Below are positions 38,214 through 45,280 of a stretch of 45,280 nucleotides of DNA, piece after piece. Each line of letters starts with the position of its first letter. Positions within the stretch are counted from its first letter, which is position 1. The DNA comes from Actinoplanes palleronii. Lineage in GTDB: Bacteria; Actinomycetota; Actinomycetes; Mycobacteriales; Micromonosporaceae. The notes under the pieces were generated by a model. It searched no databases and was not told where the DNA came from. It worked only from the letters and a program-made list of their open reading frames with translations. The DNA lies in NCBI RefSeq assembly GCF_016862315.1, contig NZ_BOMS01000069.1, positions 1 to 45,280 on the forward strand, read 5' to 3'. Position numbers and translations under genes: made by a program.

Positions 38214-40862
38214 CTATCGAGGCCGGTCGGGCGCCCGCAGGGTCAGGATCAGGTCGACAACCAGGGCGCTCCACCCCGTCTGGTGCCACGCGCCGAGCCC
38301 GGCCCCGTTGTCCCCGTGGAAGTACTCCGGGAACGCGACCAGATCCTTCCAGTCCGGGTGGACCTGGAAGAGCTCGGTCGCGCCGTAGATCGGCCGGTGC
38401 CCGTCGGCGTCCGGGACGAACAGCGCGATCAACCGGGTGGCCAGGTCGTCGGCGACCTCGGTGAGCGAGACCTTCCTCTGTGACCCGGTCGGGTACTCCA
38501 CCTTCAGGTCCTCGCCGTAGAACTCGGCGAACTCCCGCAGCGCCTCGACGAGCAGGTAGTTGACCGGCATCCAGACCGGGCCGCGCCAGTTGGAGTTGCC
38601 GCCGAACAGCCCGCTGGTGCTCTCGGCCGGCTCGTACCCGACGGTGAAGTCCGAGCCGCCGAGCGATACGGTGAACGGTTTCTCCAGGTGGGCCCGCGAC
38701 AGGGTGCGCAGACCGTACGGGGAAAGGAATTCCTCGGGGTCCAGCAACCGCGCGAGAATCCGCAACAGCTGGTCCTGGCCGACCATGCTGAGCAACTGCT
38801 GGCGGCGGCGGTCGGTGCCGCCGAGGCGACGGGCGCTGATGATGTCGCCGTAGTCGGTCTGGTTGTGCAGCATCCAGCGGACCCGCGCGTTGACCTCGGG
38901 CAGCCGGTTCAGCGTGTCGGAGGTGAGCCGGGTGGTGGCGGCGAGCGGCAGCAGACCGACGATCGAGCGGGCCTTGAGCGGCACCTTGTGACCGTCCGGC
39001 AGGCGCAGCACGTCGTAGAAGAAGCTGTCCTCCTCGTCCCAGAGCCCCTGCCGGTACGCCGCCTCGGCGATGTACGTGAAGTGCTCGAAGAACTTGGTGG
39101 CCATGTCCTCGTAGGACCGGTCGTGCAGGGCCAGGATGATCGCCATGTCGAGCAGGTTGAGGGCGTACATGGCCATCCAGCCGGTGCCGTCGGACTGTTC
39201 GAGCACGCCGGCGACCGGCAGCGCGGCCGAGCGGTCGAACGGGCCGACGTTGTCCAGGCCGAGGAAGCCGCCCTCGAAGACGTTGTTGCCGCCGACGTCC
39301 TTGCGGTTGACCCACCAGGTGAAGTTGAGCAGCAGCTTGTGCATCACCTTGGCCAGGAAGTCGTAGTCCCGGCCGCCGTCGATCTCGAAGACCCGCAGCG
39401 CGGCCCACGCGTGCACCGGCGGGTTCACGTCGGCGAACGACCATTCGTACGCCGGAATCTGCCCGTTGGGGTGCATGTACCACTCGCGCAGCAGCAGGAG
39501 CAGCTGCGACTTGGCGAACCCGGGGTCGACCCGGCTGATGCTGACACAGTGGAACGCCAGGTCCCAGGCGGCGTACCAGGGGTACTCCCACGGGTCCGGC
39601 ATGCTGATCACGTCGAAGCTGTTCATGTGCCACCAGCCGTTGTTGCGCCCGTAGCGCCGGCCCGGTGGCGGTGGCGAGTTGGCCGGGTCGCCGATCAGCC
39701 ACTGCTTCACGTCGAAGTGGTAGAACTGCTTTCCCCACATCAGCCCGGCGATGCCCTGCCGGGCCACCGCCGTCTCGTCCGGGGTGGCGGCGGCCGGGAT
39801 CACGCCGGCGAAGAACTCGTCGGCCTCGGCGAGCCGGTCGCGCATCACCGCGGTCCAGTCCTCGCCGAGGTCGAGCGGTTCGGCGGGCGCGTCGGTCTGG
39901 CTGAGCCGGAGCCGGATCGTCCGGGTCTCCCCGGCCTCCAGGGTGAGCTCGTAGTGCAGGGCGCCCTTGGTGCCGACCCCGGCCGGGTTGACCGACGGCA
40001 GGTCGGAGATCAGGAAGTCGTTGATCCCGTCCTTCGGGTACGGGCTGCGCCCGGGCAGTCCCCACAGCCGCTGCGAGTTGGTCTCGTTGTCGCAGACCAG
40101 CGCGGGCGGGGCACCCTCGGCCTCGAGGGTGATGTGCCCGATCGAGCGGTGCCGCCCGGCGATCCGCCCGGGGGTGCCGGTCAGCGACGGGATCGGCCGG
40201 TTCGGCAGCCCCCAGGACCAGGTGTTGCGGAACCACAGGGTGGGCAGCACGTGCAGGGTGGCCGGGTCGGGGCCGCGGTTGGACACGGTGATCGCCACGC
40301 ACATGTCGCGCGGGCCGGCCTTGGCGTAGTCGACGGTCACCGCCCAGAACCGGTCCTGGTCGAAGATCCCGGTGTCGACGAGCTCGTACTCGCTCTCGGT
40401 GCGGGAGCGCTGGCCGTTGACCCGGACCAGCTGGTCGTACGGAAATTCTGTCTGGGGGTAGTGGTACCGCCACGTCATCCACGAATGCGTGGGCGTGGAG
40501 TCCTGGTACCACCAGTAGTCCTTGGCGTCCTCGCCGTGGTTGCCGCCGTCGCCGCCGAGGCCGAACATCCGTTCCTTGAGGATCGGGTCCTTGCCGTTCC
40601 AGAGGGCGAGGGCGAAGCAGAACGTCTGCCGGTCGTCGCAGACCCCGGCCATGCCGTCGTCGTTCCACCGGTACGCCCGGGAACGTGCGTGATCGTGCGG
40701 GAAGTAGTCCCAGGCCGTTCCGTGCTCGCTGTAGTCCTCGCGGACCGTGCCCCACGCCCGCTCGGAGAGGTAGGGACCCCAGGCGCGCCACGGCTGCTCG
40801 CCGGAGTCGGCCTGGTCCAGCCGATCCCGCTCCGACACGTCCGCTCTCACCATCCCCACCAT
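38214..40862 (-). CDS. GH63-like (MGH-type) alpha-glucosidase
   Basis: An 882-residue protein without a signal peptide. It opens AWGPYLSERAWGTVREDYSEHGTAWDYFPHDHARSRAYRW, the typical start of bacterial GH63/mannosylglycerate-hydrolase-like glucosidases, with the (alpha/alpha)6 domain in its second half: DPWEYPWYAAWDLAFH (candidate catalytic Asp), GQIPAYEWSFADVNPPVH, GLDNVGPFDRS, GNSNWRGPVWMPVNY. It would remove terminal alpha-glucose from oligosaccharides or glycosides. ATG 40862 and ATG 40853 are both possible. It is divergent from the debranching-type enzyme across 95 bp, suggesting joint use in alpha-glucan or compatible-solute metabolism. No domains are missing by eye. Confidence 0.88.
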   Translation of the reverse strand: MVGMVRADVSERDRLDQADSGEQPWRAWGPYLSERAWGTVREDYSEHGTAWDYFPHDHARSRAYRWNDDGMAGVCDDRQTFCFALALWNGKDPILKERMFGLGGDGGNHGEDAKDYWWYQDSTPTHSWMTWRYHYPQTEFPYDQLVRVNGQRSRTESEYELVDTGIFDQDRFWAVTVDYAKAGPRDMCVAITVSNRGPDPATLHVLPTLWFRNTWSWGLPNRPIPSLTGTPGRIAGRHRSIGHITLEAEGAPPALVCDNETNSQRLWGLPGRSPYPKDGINDFLISDLPSVNPAGVGTKGALHYELTLEAGETRTIRLRLSQTDAPAEPLDLGEDWTAVMRDRLAEADEFFAGVIPAAATPDETAVARQGIAGLMWGKQFYHFDVKQWLIGDPANSPPPPGRRYGRNNGWWHMNSFDVISMPDPWEYPWYAAWDLAFHCVSISRVDPGFAKSQLLLLLREWYMHPNGQIPAYEWSFADVNPPVHAWAALRVFEIDGGRDYDFLAKVMHKLLLNFTWWVNRKDVGGNNVFEGGFLGLDNVGPFDRSAALPVAGVLEQSDGTGWMAMYALNLLDMAIILALHDRSYEDMATKFFEHFTYIAEAAYRQGLWDEEDSFFYDVLRLPDGHKVPLKARSIVGLLPLAATTRLTSDTLNRLPEVNARVRWMLHNQTDYGDIISARRLGGTDRRRQQLLSMVGQDQLLRILARLLDPEEFLSPYGLRTLSRAHLEKPFTVSLGGSDFTVGYEPAESTSGLFGGNSNWRGPVWMPVNYLLVEALREFAEFYGEDLKVEYPTGSQRKVSLTEVADDLATRLIALFVPDADGHRPIYGATELFQVHPDWKDLVAFPEYFHGDNGAGLGAWHQTGWSALVVDLILTLRAPDRPR

Positions 40863-40957
40863 CTACGACCCGGAGTCGATCACACTGAGACTGTCATGGT
40901 CTGGTGTCAAGTGTGTCGGCTCCGCCGATTCTTACCCATGGTCGGAGGTCCACACTC
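40863..40957. promoter_or_regulatory. Divergent promoter region, GH63-like and GH133-like genes
   Basis: 95 bp with GGAGG at 40944-40948 as the Shine-Dalgarno of the GH133-like gene. GTGTCAAGTGTG at about 40901-40912 includes a TTGACAC-like box on the minus strand. No clear paired -35/-10 was found, so promoter positions remain open. Confidence 0.45.
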
Positions 40958-42832
40958 GTGTCCCCCGTGCGCCCGATCACGTTCGGACCGCAGGTATGTA
41001 CCGATCTCGCCGCCGGAGCGACGAAAGAGTGGCTGGTGGCCGACGGTGTCGGCGGTTATGCCATGGGCACCGTCGCGGGCCTGCGGACCCGGCGCTATCA
41101 CGGTCTGCTCGTGGTGGCCGGTCTCACTCCGGCGTCCCGCATGCTGGGCCTGGCCGCGTTGGACGCGGTGGTCACCCTGCGGTCCGGCGCGCGGGTCCGG
41201 CTGGGCTGCCACGAGTGGGCCGGCGGCGTGATCGAGCCGCGGGGCCACACACTGCTGTCGAGCTTCGCGCTGATCGACGGGGTGCCGCGGTGGCGGTGGC
41301 GGATCGGCGCCGTGGTGATCGAGCGGGAGATCGCCGCGGTGCACGGCCGTCCGGCGGTCGCGGTGGTGCACCGGCTGATCGCGGGCGGTCCGGTGGATCT
41401 GACCGTGGAGGCGCTCTGCACCTGGCGGGACGCGCACGCCGACCGCTCCGGGTTCGCGCTGGCGACGACCGCGACCGCGGACGGGTGTGTGGTCGAGCAG
41501 GCGTACCGGATCGCCGGGCCGGGCTTCGCCTCGGCCGGCGAACTCTTCCAGGCGGTTCGCTACCGGGAGGAGGCGGCGCGCGGTCTTCACGATCAAGAAG
41601 ACCTTTGGTACGCGGGGAGCTTCCACGCCGCCCTCACCCGCCCCGGCCAGGTCGCCGAGATCGCCGCCTGGGCCGGTGAACTGGACGATCCCCCGCCCCC
41701 GGCGGTCACGGCGGTGGACGCCGCCCGGGCCCGCAACCGGGCCGTGGTGGCCGCCGCAGCACCCGCCGACTCCACCGGGGCGGCCCTGGCGCTGGCCGCC
41801 GACGCGTTCGTGGTGCGGACCCGGACCGGGCCGGACGTGGTGGCCGGCTACCCGTGGTTCGGTGCCTGGTCCCGGGACACGATGATCGCGTACGAGGGCC
41901 TGTTCCTCGCCACCGGCCGCGCCGAGCTGGGCCGGGAGCTGCTTCGTTCCTACGCCGCCACACTGTCGGAGGGCATGCTGGCGAACACCGCCGACACCGG
42001 CAGCGTCGAGTACAACACCGTCGACGGCACCCTGTGGTTCCTGCACGCGACCGGCCGGCACGTGGCCACCACCGGCGACACCGACCTGGCCGCCGAGCTG
42101 CTGCCGGCCCTGACCGCCGTCATCGAGCACCACCTGGCCGGCACCCGGTACGGCATCGCCGCCGACCCGGTCACCGGCCTGCTCACCCAGGGCACCCCCG
42201 GTGAGGCGCTGACCTGGATGGACGCCCGGGTCGACGGGGTGCCGGTGACCGCCCGGGCCGGCCAGGCGGTCGAGGTCAACGCGCTCTGGATCAACGGGCT
42301 GGCCAGTGTCGGGGCGCTCGGGCCGGCTGCCTTCGAGCCGCTGCTCGGGCGGGCTCGGGACAGCTTCGCGCGCTCGTTCCGCTCGCTGTCCGGGATGCTC
42401 CAGGACGTGGTCGGTGATCACACGTTGCGCCCCAACCAGCTGTTCGCGTGGTCGCTGCCGTACGCGCCGCTGCGCCCGGACGCCGCAGTGCTCACCCGGA
42501 TCGGGGCGGCGCTGCTCACCCCGATGGGGTTGCGCAGCCAGGCGCCGGGCTCCACCGGCTATCACGGCCGGCACCGCGGGACGTCCGCGGAGCGGGACAC
42601 GGCGTACCACACCGGGACCGTCTGGCCGTGGCTCACCGGTGCGTACGCCGGCGCCTGGCACCGCCTCGGCGCCGAGGTCCCGGACGTGTTCGCCGACGCC
42701 GAGGCCCACCTCACCGAGTACGGCCTCGGCTCCATCTCGGAGACCGCGGAGGGTGACGCCCCGCACGCCGGCACCGGCTGCCCGTTCCAGGCCTGGTCGG
42801 TGGCCGAGCAGCTGCGCGCCCGGAAACTCTGA
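40958..42832 (+). CDS. GH133-like amylo-alpha-1,6-glucosidase (glycogen debranching enzyme)
   Basis: A 624-residue enzyme. The N-terminal beta-sandwich (ATKEWLVADGVGGYAMGTVAGLRTRRYHGLLV) is the hallmark of the bacterial glycogen-debranching GDE_N domain. The C-terminal (alpha/alpha)6 domain has PWFGAWSRDTMIAYEGL with a candidate acid Asp, GSVEYNTVDGTLWFL, TQGTPGEALTWMDARVDGVPVTARAGQAVEVNALWINGL (with Asp and Glu), TPMGLRSQAPG and DTAYHTGTVWPWLTGAY. It removes alpha-1,6-linked glucose. GTG 40958 is chosen: GGAGG lies 9 bp upstream and conserved sequence starts soon after. The frame opens at 40904, but that extension lies in the promoter region. It is divergent from the GH63-like gene and followed 42 bp later by the diguanylate cyclase. 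Confidence 0.9.
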   Translation: MSPVRPITFGPQVCTDLAAGATKEWLVADGVGGYAMGTVAGLRTRRYHGLLVVAGLTPASRMLGLAALDAVVTLRSGARVRLGCHEWAGGVIEPRGHTLLSSFALIDGVPRWRWRIGAVVIEREIAAVHGRPAVAVVHRLIAGGPVDLTVEALCTWRDAHADRSGFALATTATADGCVVEQAYRIAGPGFASAGELFQAVRYREEAARGLHDQEDLWYAGSFHAALTRPGQVAEIAAWAGELDDPPPPAVTAVDAARARNRAVVAAAAPADSTGAALALAADAFVVRTRTGPDVVAGYPWFGAWSRDTMIAYEGLFLATGRAELGRELLRSYAATLSEGMLANTADTGSVEYNTVDGTLWFLHATGRHVATTGDTDLAAELLPALTAVIEHHLAGTRYGIAADPVTGLLTQGTPGEALTWMDARVDGVPVTARAGQAVEVNALWINGLASVGALGPAAFEPLLGRARDSFARSFRSLSGMLQDVVGDHTLRPNQLFAWSLPYAPLRPDAAVLTRIGAALLTPMGLRSQAPGSTGYHGRHRGTSAERDTAYHTGTVWPWLTGAYAGAWHRLGAEVPDVFADAEAHLTEYGLGSISETAEGDAPHAGTGCPFQAWSVAEQLRARKL

Positions 42833-42874
42833 GGAACCGGCATCGCACCCGATCCGCAACCAGCAGGCTCGATC

Positions 42875-44368
42875 ATGGTGACCATGGATCGTTTCCGGCC
42901 CGGGGCGTGGCGGCTCTGGCTCGCCGTGGTCGTCACCTGCGCGCTGCTCCGGACGCTGGGGCAGCTGCTCGGCGCGCCGTTCCTGGGCTACGAGATCCCG
43001 TACCTGATCATCACCTGCTCCGCGCCGCTGATGATCCTGGCCGGCGTCCGCCTGCACCGACCGGCTCGGCCCGGCGGCTGGATCACCCTGGCGGTGGGGC
43101 AGGCCGCCTACGCCGCCGGTGACGTGATCTTCAGCTTCGACGTGTGGAGCACCGGGAACATGGCCGAGCCGACCCCCGGCGACATGTTCTACCTGAGCAG
43201 CTACGTGCTGACCGGCGCGGCCGTACTGACCTTCATCCGGCGGCGCACCCCGGGGTGGAACCTCGCCACGGCGGTCGACGCGCTGGTGGTCGCGCTCAGC
43301 AGCGGCTTACTGACCTGGGTGTTCCTCGTCGAGCCGGTGGCCAGCGACTCGACCCTGCCGATGGCGGCGAAACTGACCGAGGCGTCGTACCCCATCTTGG
43401 ATCTGATGCTCTTGATCCTGGCCGTCCGGTTGGTGCTCGGCGCGGGCGCACGCACCCCCGCGCTCTACCTGCTCTTCGGCTACCTCGGGGTGATGTTCGC
43501 GGCCGACACCGGCTACGCCGTGGTCGGCCTGCTGGGCGGGGAGAACACCACCGAGCCGTTCACCGGCGGGCTCTGGGTGGTCTCGCTCGGGCTGATCGCC
43601 GCGTGCGCGCTGCACCCGAGCATGCGGGACTTCGACACCCCCAGCCACACCGCGACCCCGGACGCCACCCCGGCCCGGCTGACCGTGCTCACCTGCGCGG
43701 TGCTGATGGTGCCCGGCCTGCAGTTCGTCCTGCACACGATCGGCAAGGACCTGAACGTGCCGCTCGCCAGCGCCGCCTGCACGGTGATGTTCCTGCTGGT
43801 CATGGCGCGGATGGCCGGCCTGGTCGCGGCGCAGCGGCGGGCCGCCGACACCGACGGGCTGACCGGGATCAGCAACCGCCGGCACTTCGAGGAGACCCTG
43901 GCGAGCGAGTGCCGCCGGGCCGCCCGGGCCGGTTACGGCATCGGCCTCCTCATGATCGATATAGACCACTTCAAAAAGATCAATGACACGTACGGCCATC
44001 CGGCCGGCGACCGGGTGCTGAGCGAGGTGGCCCGGCGGCTCTCCAGCGGGAACCGGGCCGGCCTGCTGCTCGCCCGGTACGGCGGGGAGGAGTTCATCGC
44101 GCTGATCCCGCACGTCGGTGCCGGAGAGCTGCCGGCGATCGCCGAGCGGAACCGGCTGGCCGTCGCCGAGCTGCCGTTCGCGGCCACCGACCAGACCCTG
44201 ATCACCGTGACCGCCTCGGTCGGCGCGGCCTCCGCACCCGGCCATCTCGCCGACCCGGCCGAGCTGCTGCGCGCCGCCGACCAGGCGCTCTACGCGGCGA
44301 AAGCGGCCGGCCGCAACCGCGCGGTCGTCGCACCCACCGTTCACACCCCGGCAACCGCCCACGGTTAG
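42875..44368 (+). CDS. Membrane diguanylate cyclase (GGDEF)
   Basis: A 497-residue protein making cyclic-di-GMP. About nine hydrophobic helices in residues 10-315 form an unidentified sensor unit. The GGDEF domain (about 325-485) starts DTDGLTGISNRRHFEE; the active site is GGEEF (RYGGEEFIALIP), the conserved DIDHFKKINDTYGHPAGD is intact, and no upstream RxxD inhibitory site is visible. No EAL domain is attached. The DIDHFKKIND codons (43955-43988) are AT-rich (GATATAGACCACTTCAAAAA), unlike the GC-ending codons around them. ATG 42875 is used; ATG 42884 is an alternative. A Nudix gene follows after 9 bp. Confidence 0.92.
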   Translation: MVTMDRFRPGAWRLWLAVVVTCALLRTLGQLLGAPFLGYEIPYLIITCSAPLMILAGVRLHRPARPGGWITLAVGQAAYAAGDVIFSFDVWSTGNMAEPTPGDMFYLSSYVLTGAAVLTFIRRRTPGWNLATAVDALVVALSSGLLTWVFLVEPVASDSTLPMAAKLTEASYPILDLMLLILAVRLVLGAGARTPALYLLFGYLGVMFAADTGYAVVGLLGGENTTEPFTGGLWVVSLGLIAACALHPSMRDFDTPSHTATPDATPARLTVLTCAVLMVPGLQFVLHTIGKDLNVPLASAACTVMFLLVMARMAGLVAAQRRAADTDGLTGISNRRHFEETLASECRRAARAGYGIGLLMIDIDHFKKINDTYGHPAGDRVLSEVARRLSSGNRAGLLLARYGGEEFIALIPHVGAGELPAIAERNRLAVAELPFAATDQTLITVTASVGAASAPGHLADPAELLRAADQALYAAKAAGRNRAVVAPTVHTPATAHG

Positions 44369-44377
44369 ATTCGTCCC

Positions 44378-44863
44378 ATGCCCGCCTCCGATTATGTCCG
44401 GAACCTCCGCGCCCGGGTCGGCCCCGAGCTGATCATGTTTCCGACCGTGTCCGCGATCGTGCTCAACGACCTCGGCGAGGTGCTGCTGCACCAGCGCAGC
44501 GACACCGGCCAGTGGGCCCTGATCGCCGGCATGATGGACCCGGGCGAGCAGCCGGCCGACGCGGTGCTCCGCGAGGTCGAGGAGGAAACCGCGGTCCGCG
44601 TCACCATCGAACGCCTGGCCGGCGTCCTGTCCCACGACGTCACGTACCCGAACGGCGACCACTGCCAGATGGTCAACATGTTCTTCCGCTGCCGCGCCAT
44701 CGCCGGCGAGGCCCGGGTCAACGACACCGAGTCCCTGGCCGTCGGCTGGTACCCCGTCGACGCGATGCCGGACATCAGCCCGTTCGCCCAGAAGCTGCTC
44801 TCGGTAGCCCTGGACGACAACGCCCCACCCTATTTCGCCACCCCAGGCGAAGGCCGCTCCTAA
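44378..44863 (+). CDS. Nudix hydrolase
   Basis: A 161-residue hydrolase of nucleoside diphosphate derivatives. The Nudix box (Gx5Ex7REUxEExGU) is visible as GMMDPGEQPADAVLREVEEE, with the REVEEE acidic residues for Mg2+. The start is MPASDYVRNLRARVGPELIMFP, typical of the actinobacterial family, and the C-terminal part (LGWYPVDAMPDISPF-like) lacks extra domains. Start ATG 44378 lies 9 bp after the diguanylate cyclase stop, so they may share a transcript. Substrate not readable from sequence. Confidence 0.93.
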   Translation: MPASDYVRNLRARVGPELIMFPTVSAIVLNDLGEVLLHQRSDTGQWALIAGMMDPGEQPADAVLREVEEETAVRVTIERLAGVLSHDVTYPNGDHCQMVNMFFRCRAIAGEARVNDTESLAVGWYPVDAMPDISPFAQKLLSVALDDNAPPYFATPGEGRS

Positions 44864-45280
44864 CTTTGCGCCTCCCCGCGCGACAGCCCCCAGCTGGCCC
44901 TCACGGCCGCTATGGCTCGCCTTAACGGCCACCACAACCAGCCAAACCAACCACGCTGGCCCTCACCGCCGCCATCGCTCGCCTTAACGGCCACCACAAC
45001 CAGCTAGACCGCCCGGGCTGGCCCTCACGGCCGTTATGAGCCCGTTTCAAGGGCCACCACAACCAGCCGGGCGAGTCCCCATGCCGCTCAGCCTGTTTTG
45101 ATCTCGGTGGCCCCACGGCTTTGGAGTGGTGTTCGGGTGCAGGTGGGTGGGGGCGTCGCTGTGGGCCGGGATGTTCGGTCGCTCGGTGTCGCTGCGACGA
45201 CCGGCGTGGGTGATCGATGCCGGCGGGGCTGTAGGGGTCCGCGCTCAGCGCCCACGGGACGGCAGAAGACCGCGCTCAGC
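44864..45280. repeat. 62-bp tandem repeat and end-of-window region without a gene
   Basis: Three tandem units of 62 bp, starting CTGGCCCTCAC and containing GGCCACCACAACCAGC, occupy 44894-44955, 44956-45017 and about 45018-45070. The third has diverged in its middle part. The rest to 45280 has no credible gene in either strand; CGCGCTCAGC occurs at about 45239 and 45271. Confidence 0.8.

Noticed and set aside
40907..43057. 716-codon minus-strand frame opposite the GH133-like gene
   Set aside because: Arg/Gly/Gln-rich antisense translation; the plus-strand gene has catalytic motifs.
1..45280. Prophage, transposon or integrated element
   Set aside because: No integrase, transposase, terminal repeats or tRNA attachment site was seen; only 14.4-15.2 kb looks foreign-like and that is weak.

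Overview
The window is very GC-rich (well over 70% by eye), with G/C-ending codons, many GTG and TTG starts and many ATGA start/stop overlaps. Together with the gene content (GtrA, class F sortase, HAAS-domain membrane protein with PadR, actinobacterial DinB, GH63/GH133 trehalose/glycogen-type enzymes) this points to a chromosomal segment of a filamentous actinomycete, most likely Micromonosporaceae such as Actinoplanes. That assignment is inference. No rRNA, tRNA, transposase or CRISPR array was found.

Layout. (1) 1-4.7 kb: tail of a membrane protein, then a minus-strand cell-surface operon (duplicated helical secreted protein, class F sortase, VWA-like membrane protein). (2) 4.7-12.2 kb: a Ser/Thr kinase with an extracellular domain, followed 16 bp later by a tightly coupled six-gene operon: OleA-like thiolase, GT2, OleC-like AMP ligase, GT2, cytochrome P450, OleD-like reductase. 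No OleB hydrolase gene is present. This looks like a beta-lactone or long-chain lipid pathway with two added glycosyltransferases and a P450, and is the best candidate for an undescribed system. A TetR gene with a motif-rich leader follows. (3) 12.9-18 kb: a GtrA protein with a nested palindrome upstream, a small hypothetical gene, a likely pseudogene, a TetR regulator and an LPXTG-like surface protein ending in LALTG. (4) 18-22.7 kb: a stand-alone cytochrome oxidase subunit I, DinB, and a lactate 2-monooxygenase-like flavoenzyme. (5) 22.7-26.4 kb: a secreted pectinesterase divergent from a sigma factor fused through membrane segments to a pectate-lyase-like beta-helix, which suggests a one-protein pectin sensor. 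(6) 26.5-33.7 kb: NYN-domain protein, two small membrane proteins, a TetR regulator divergent from a GH3 beta-glucosidase across a perfect palindrome, a PadR/HAAS pair, a receiver-only response regulator and a 77-residue protein. (7) 33.7-38.1 kb: a trp attenuator with a WW leader peptide ahead of a fused anthranilate synthase, then a DUF559-type protein and a small acidic protein. (8) 38.2-44.9 kb: divergent GH63-like and GH133-like alpha-glucan enzymes, a membrane diguanylate cyclase and a Nudix hydrolase.

A recurring feature is short tandem repeats, both intergenic (about 64, 31, 62, 22 and 10/11 bp units) and in frame inside proteins (27-bp units in the VWA-like protein's N-terminus, repeats in GtrA and in the anthranilate synthase). 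Regulatory logic is unusually readable: several inverted repeats sit exactly between divergent genes or at a regulator's start.
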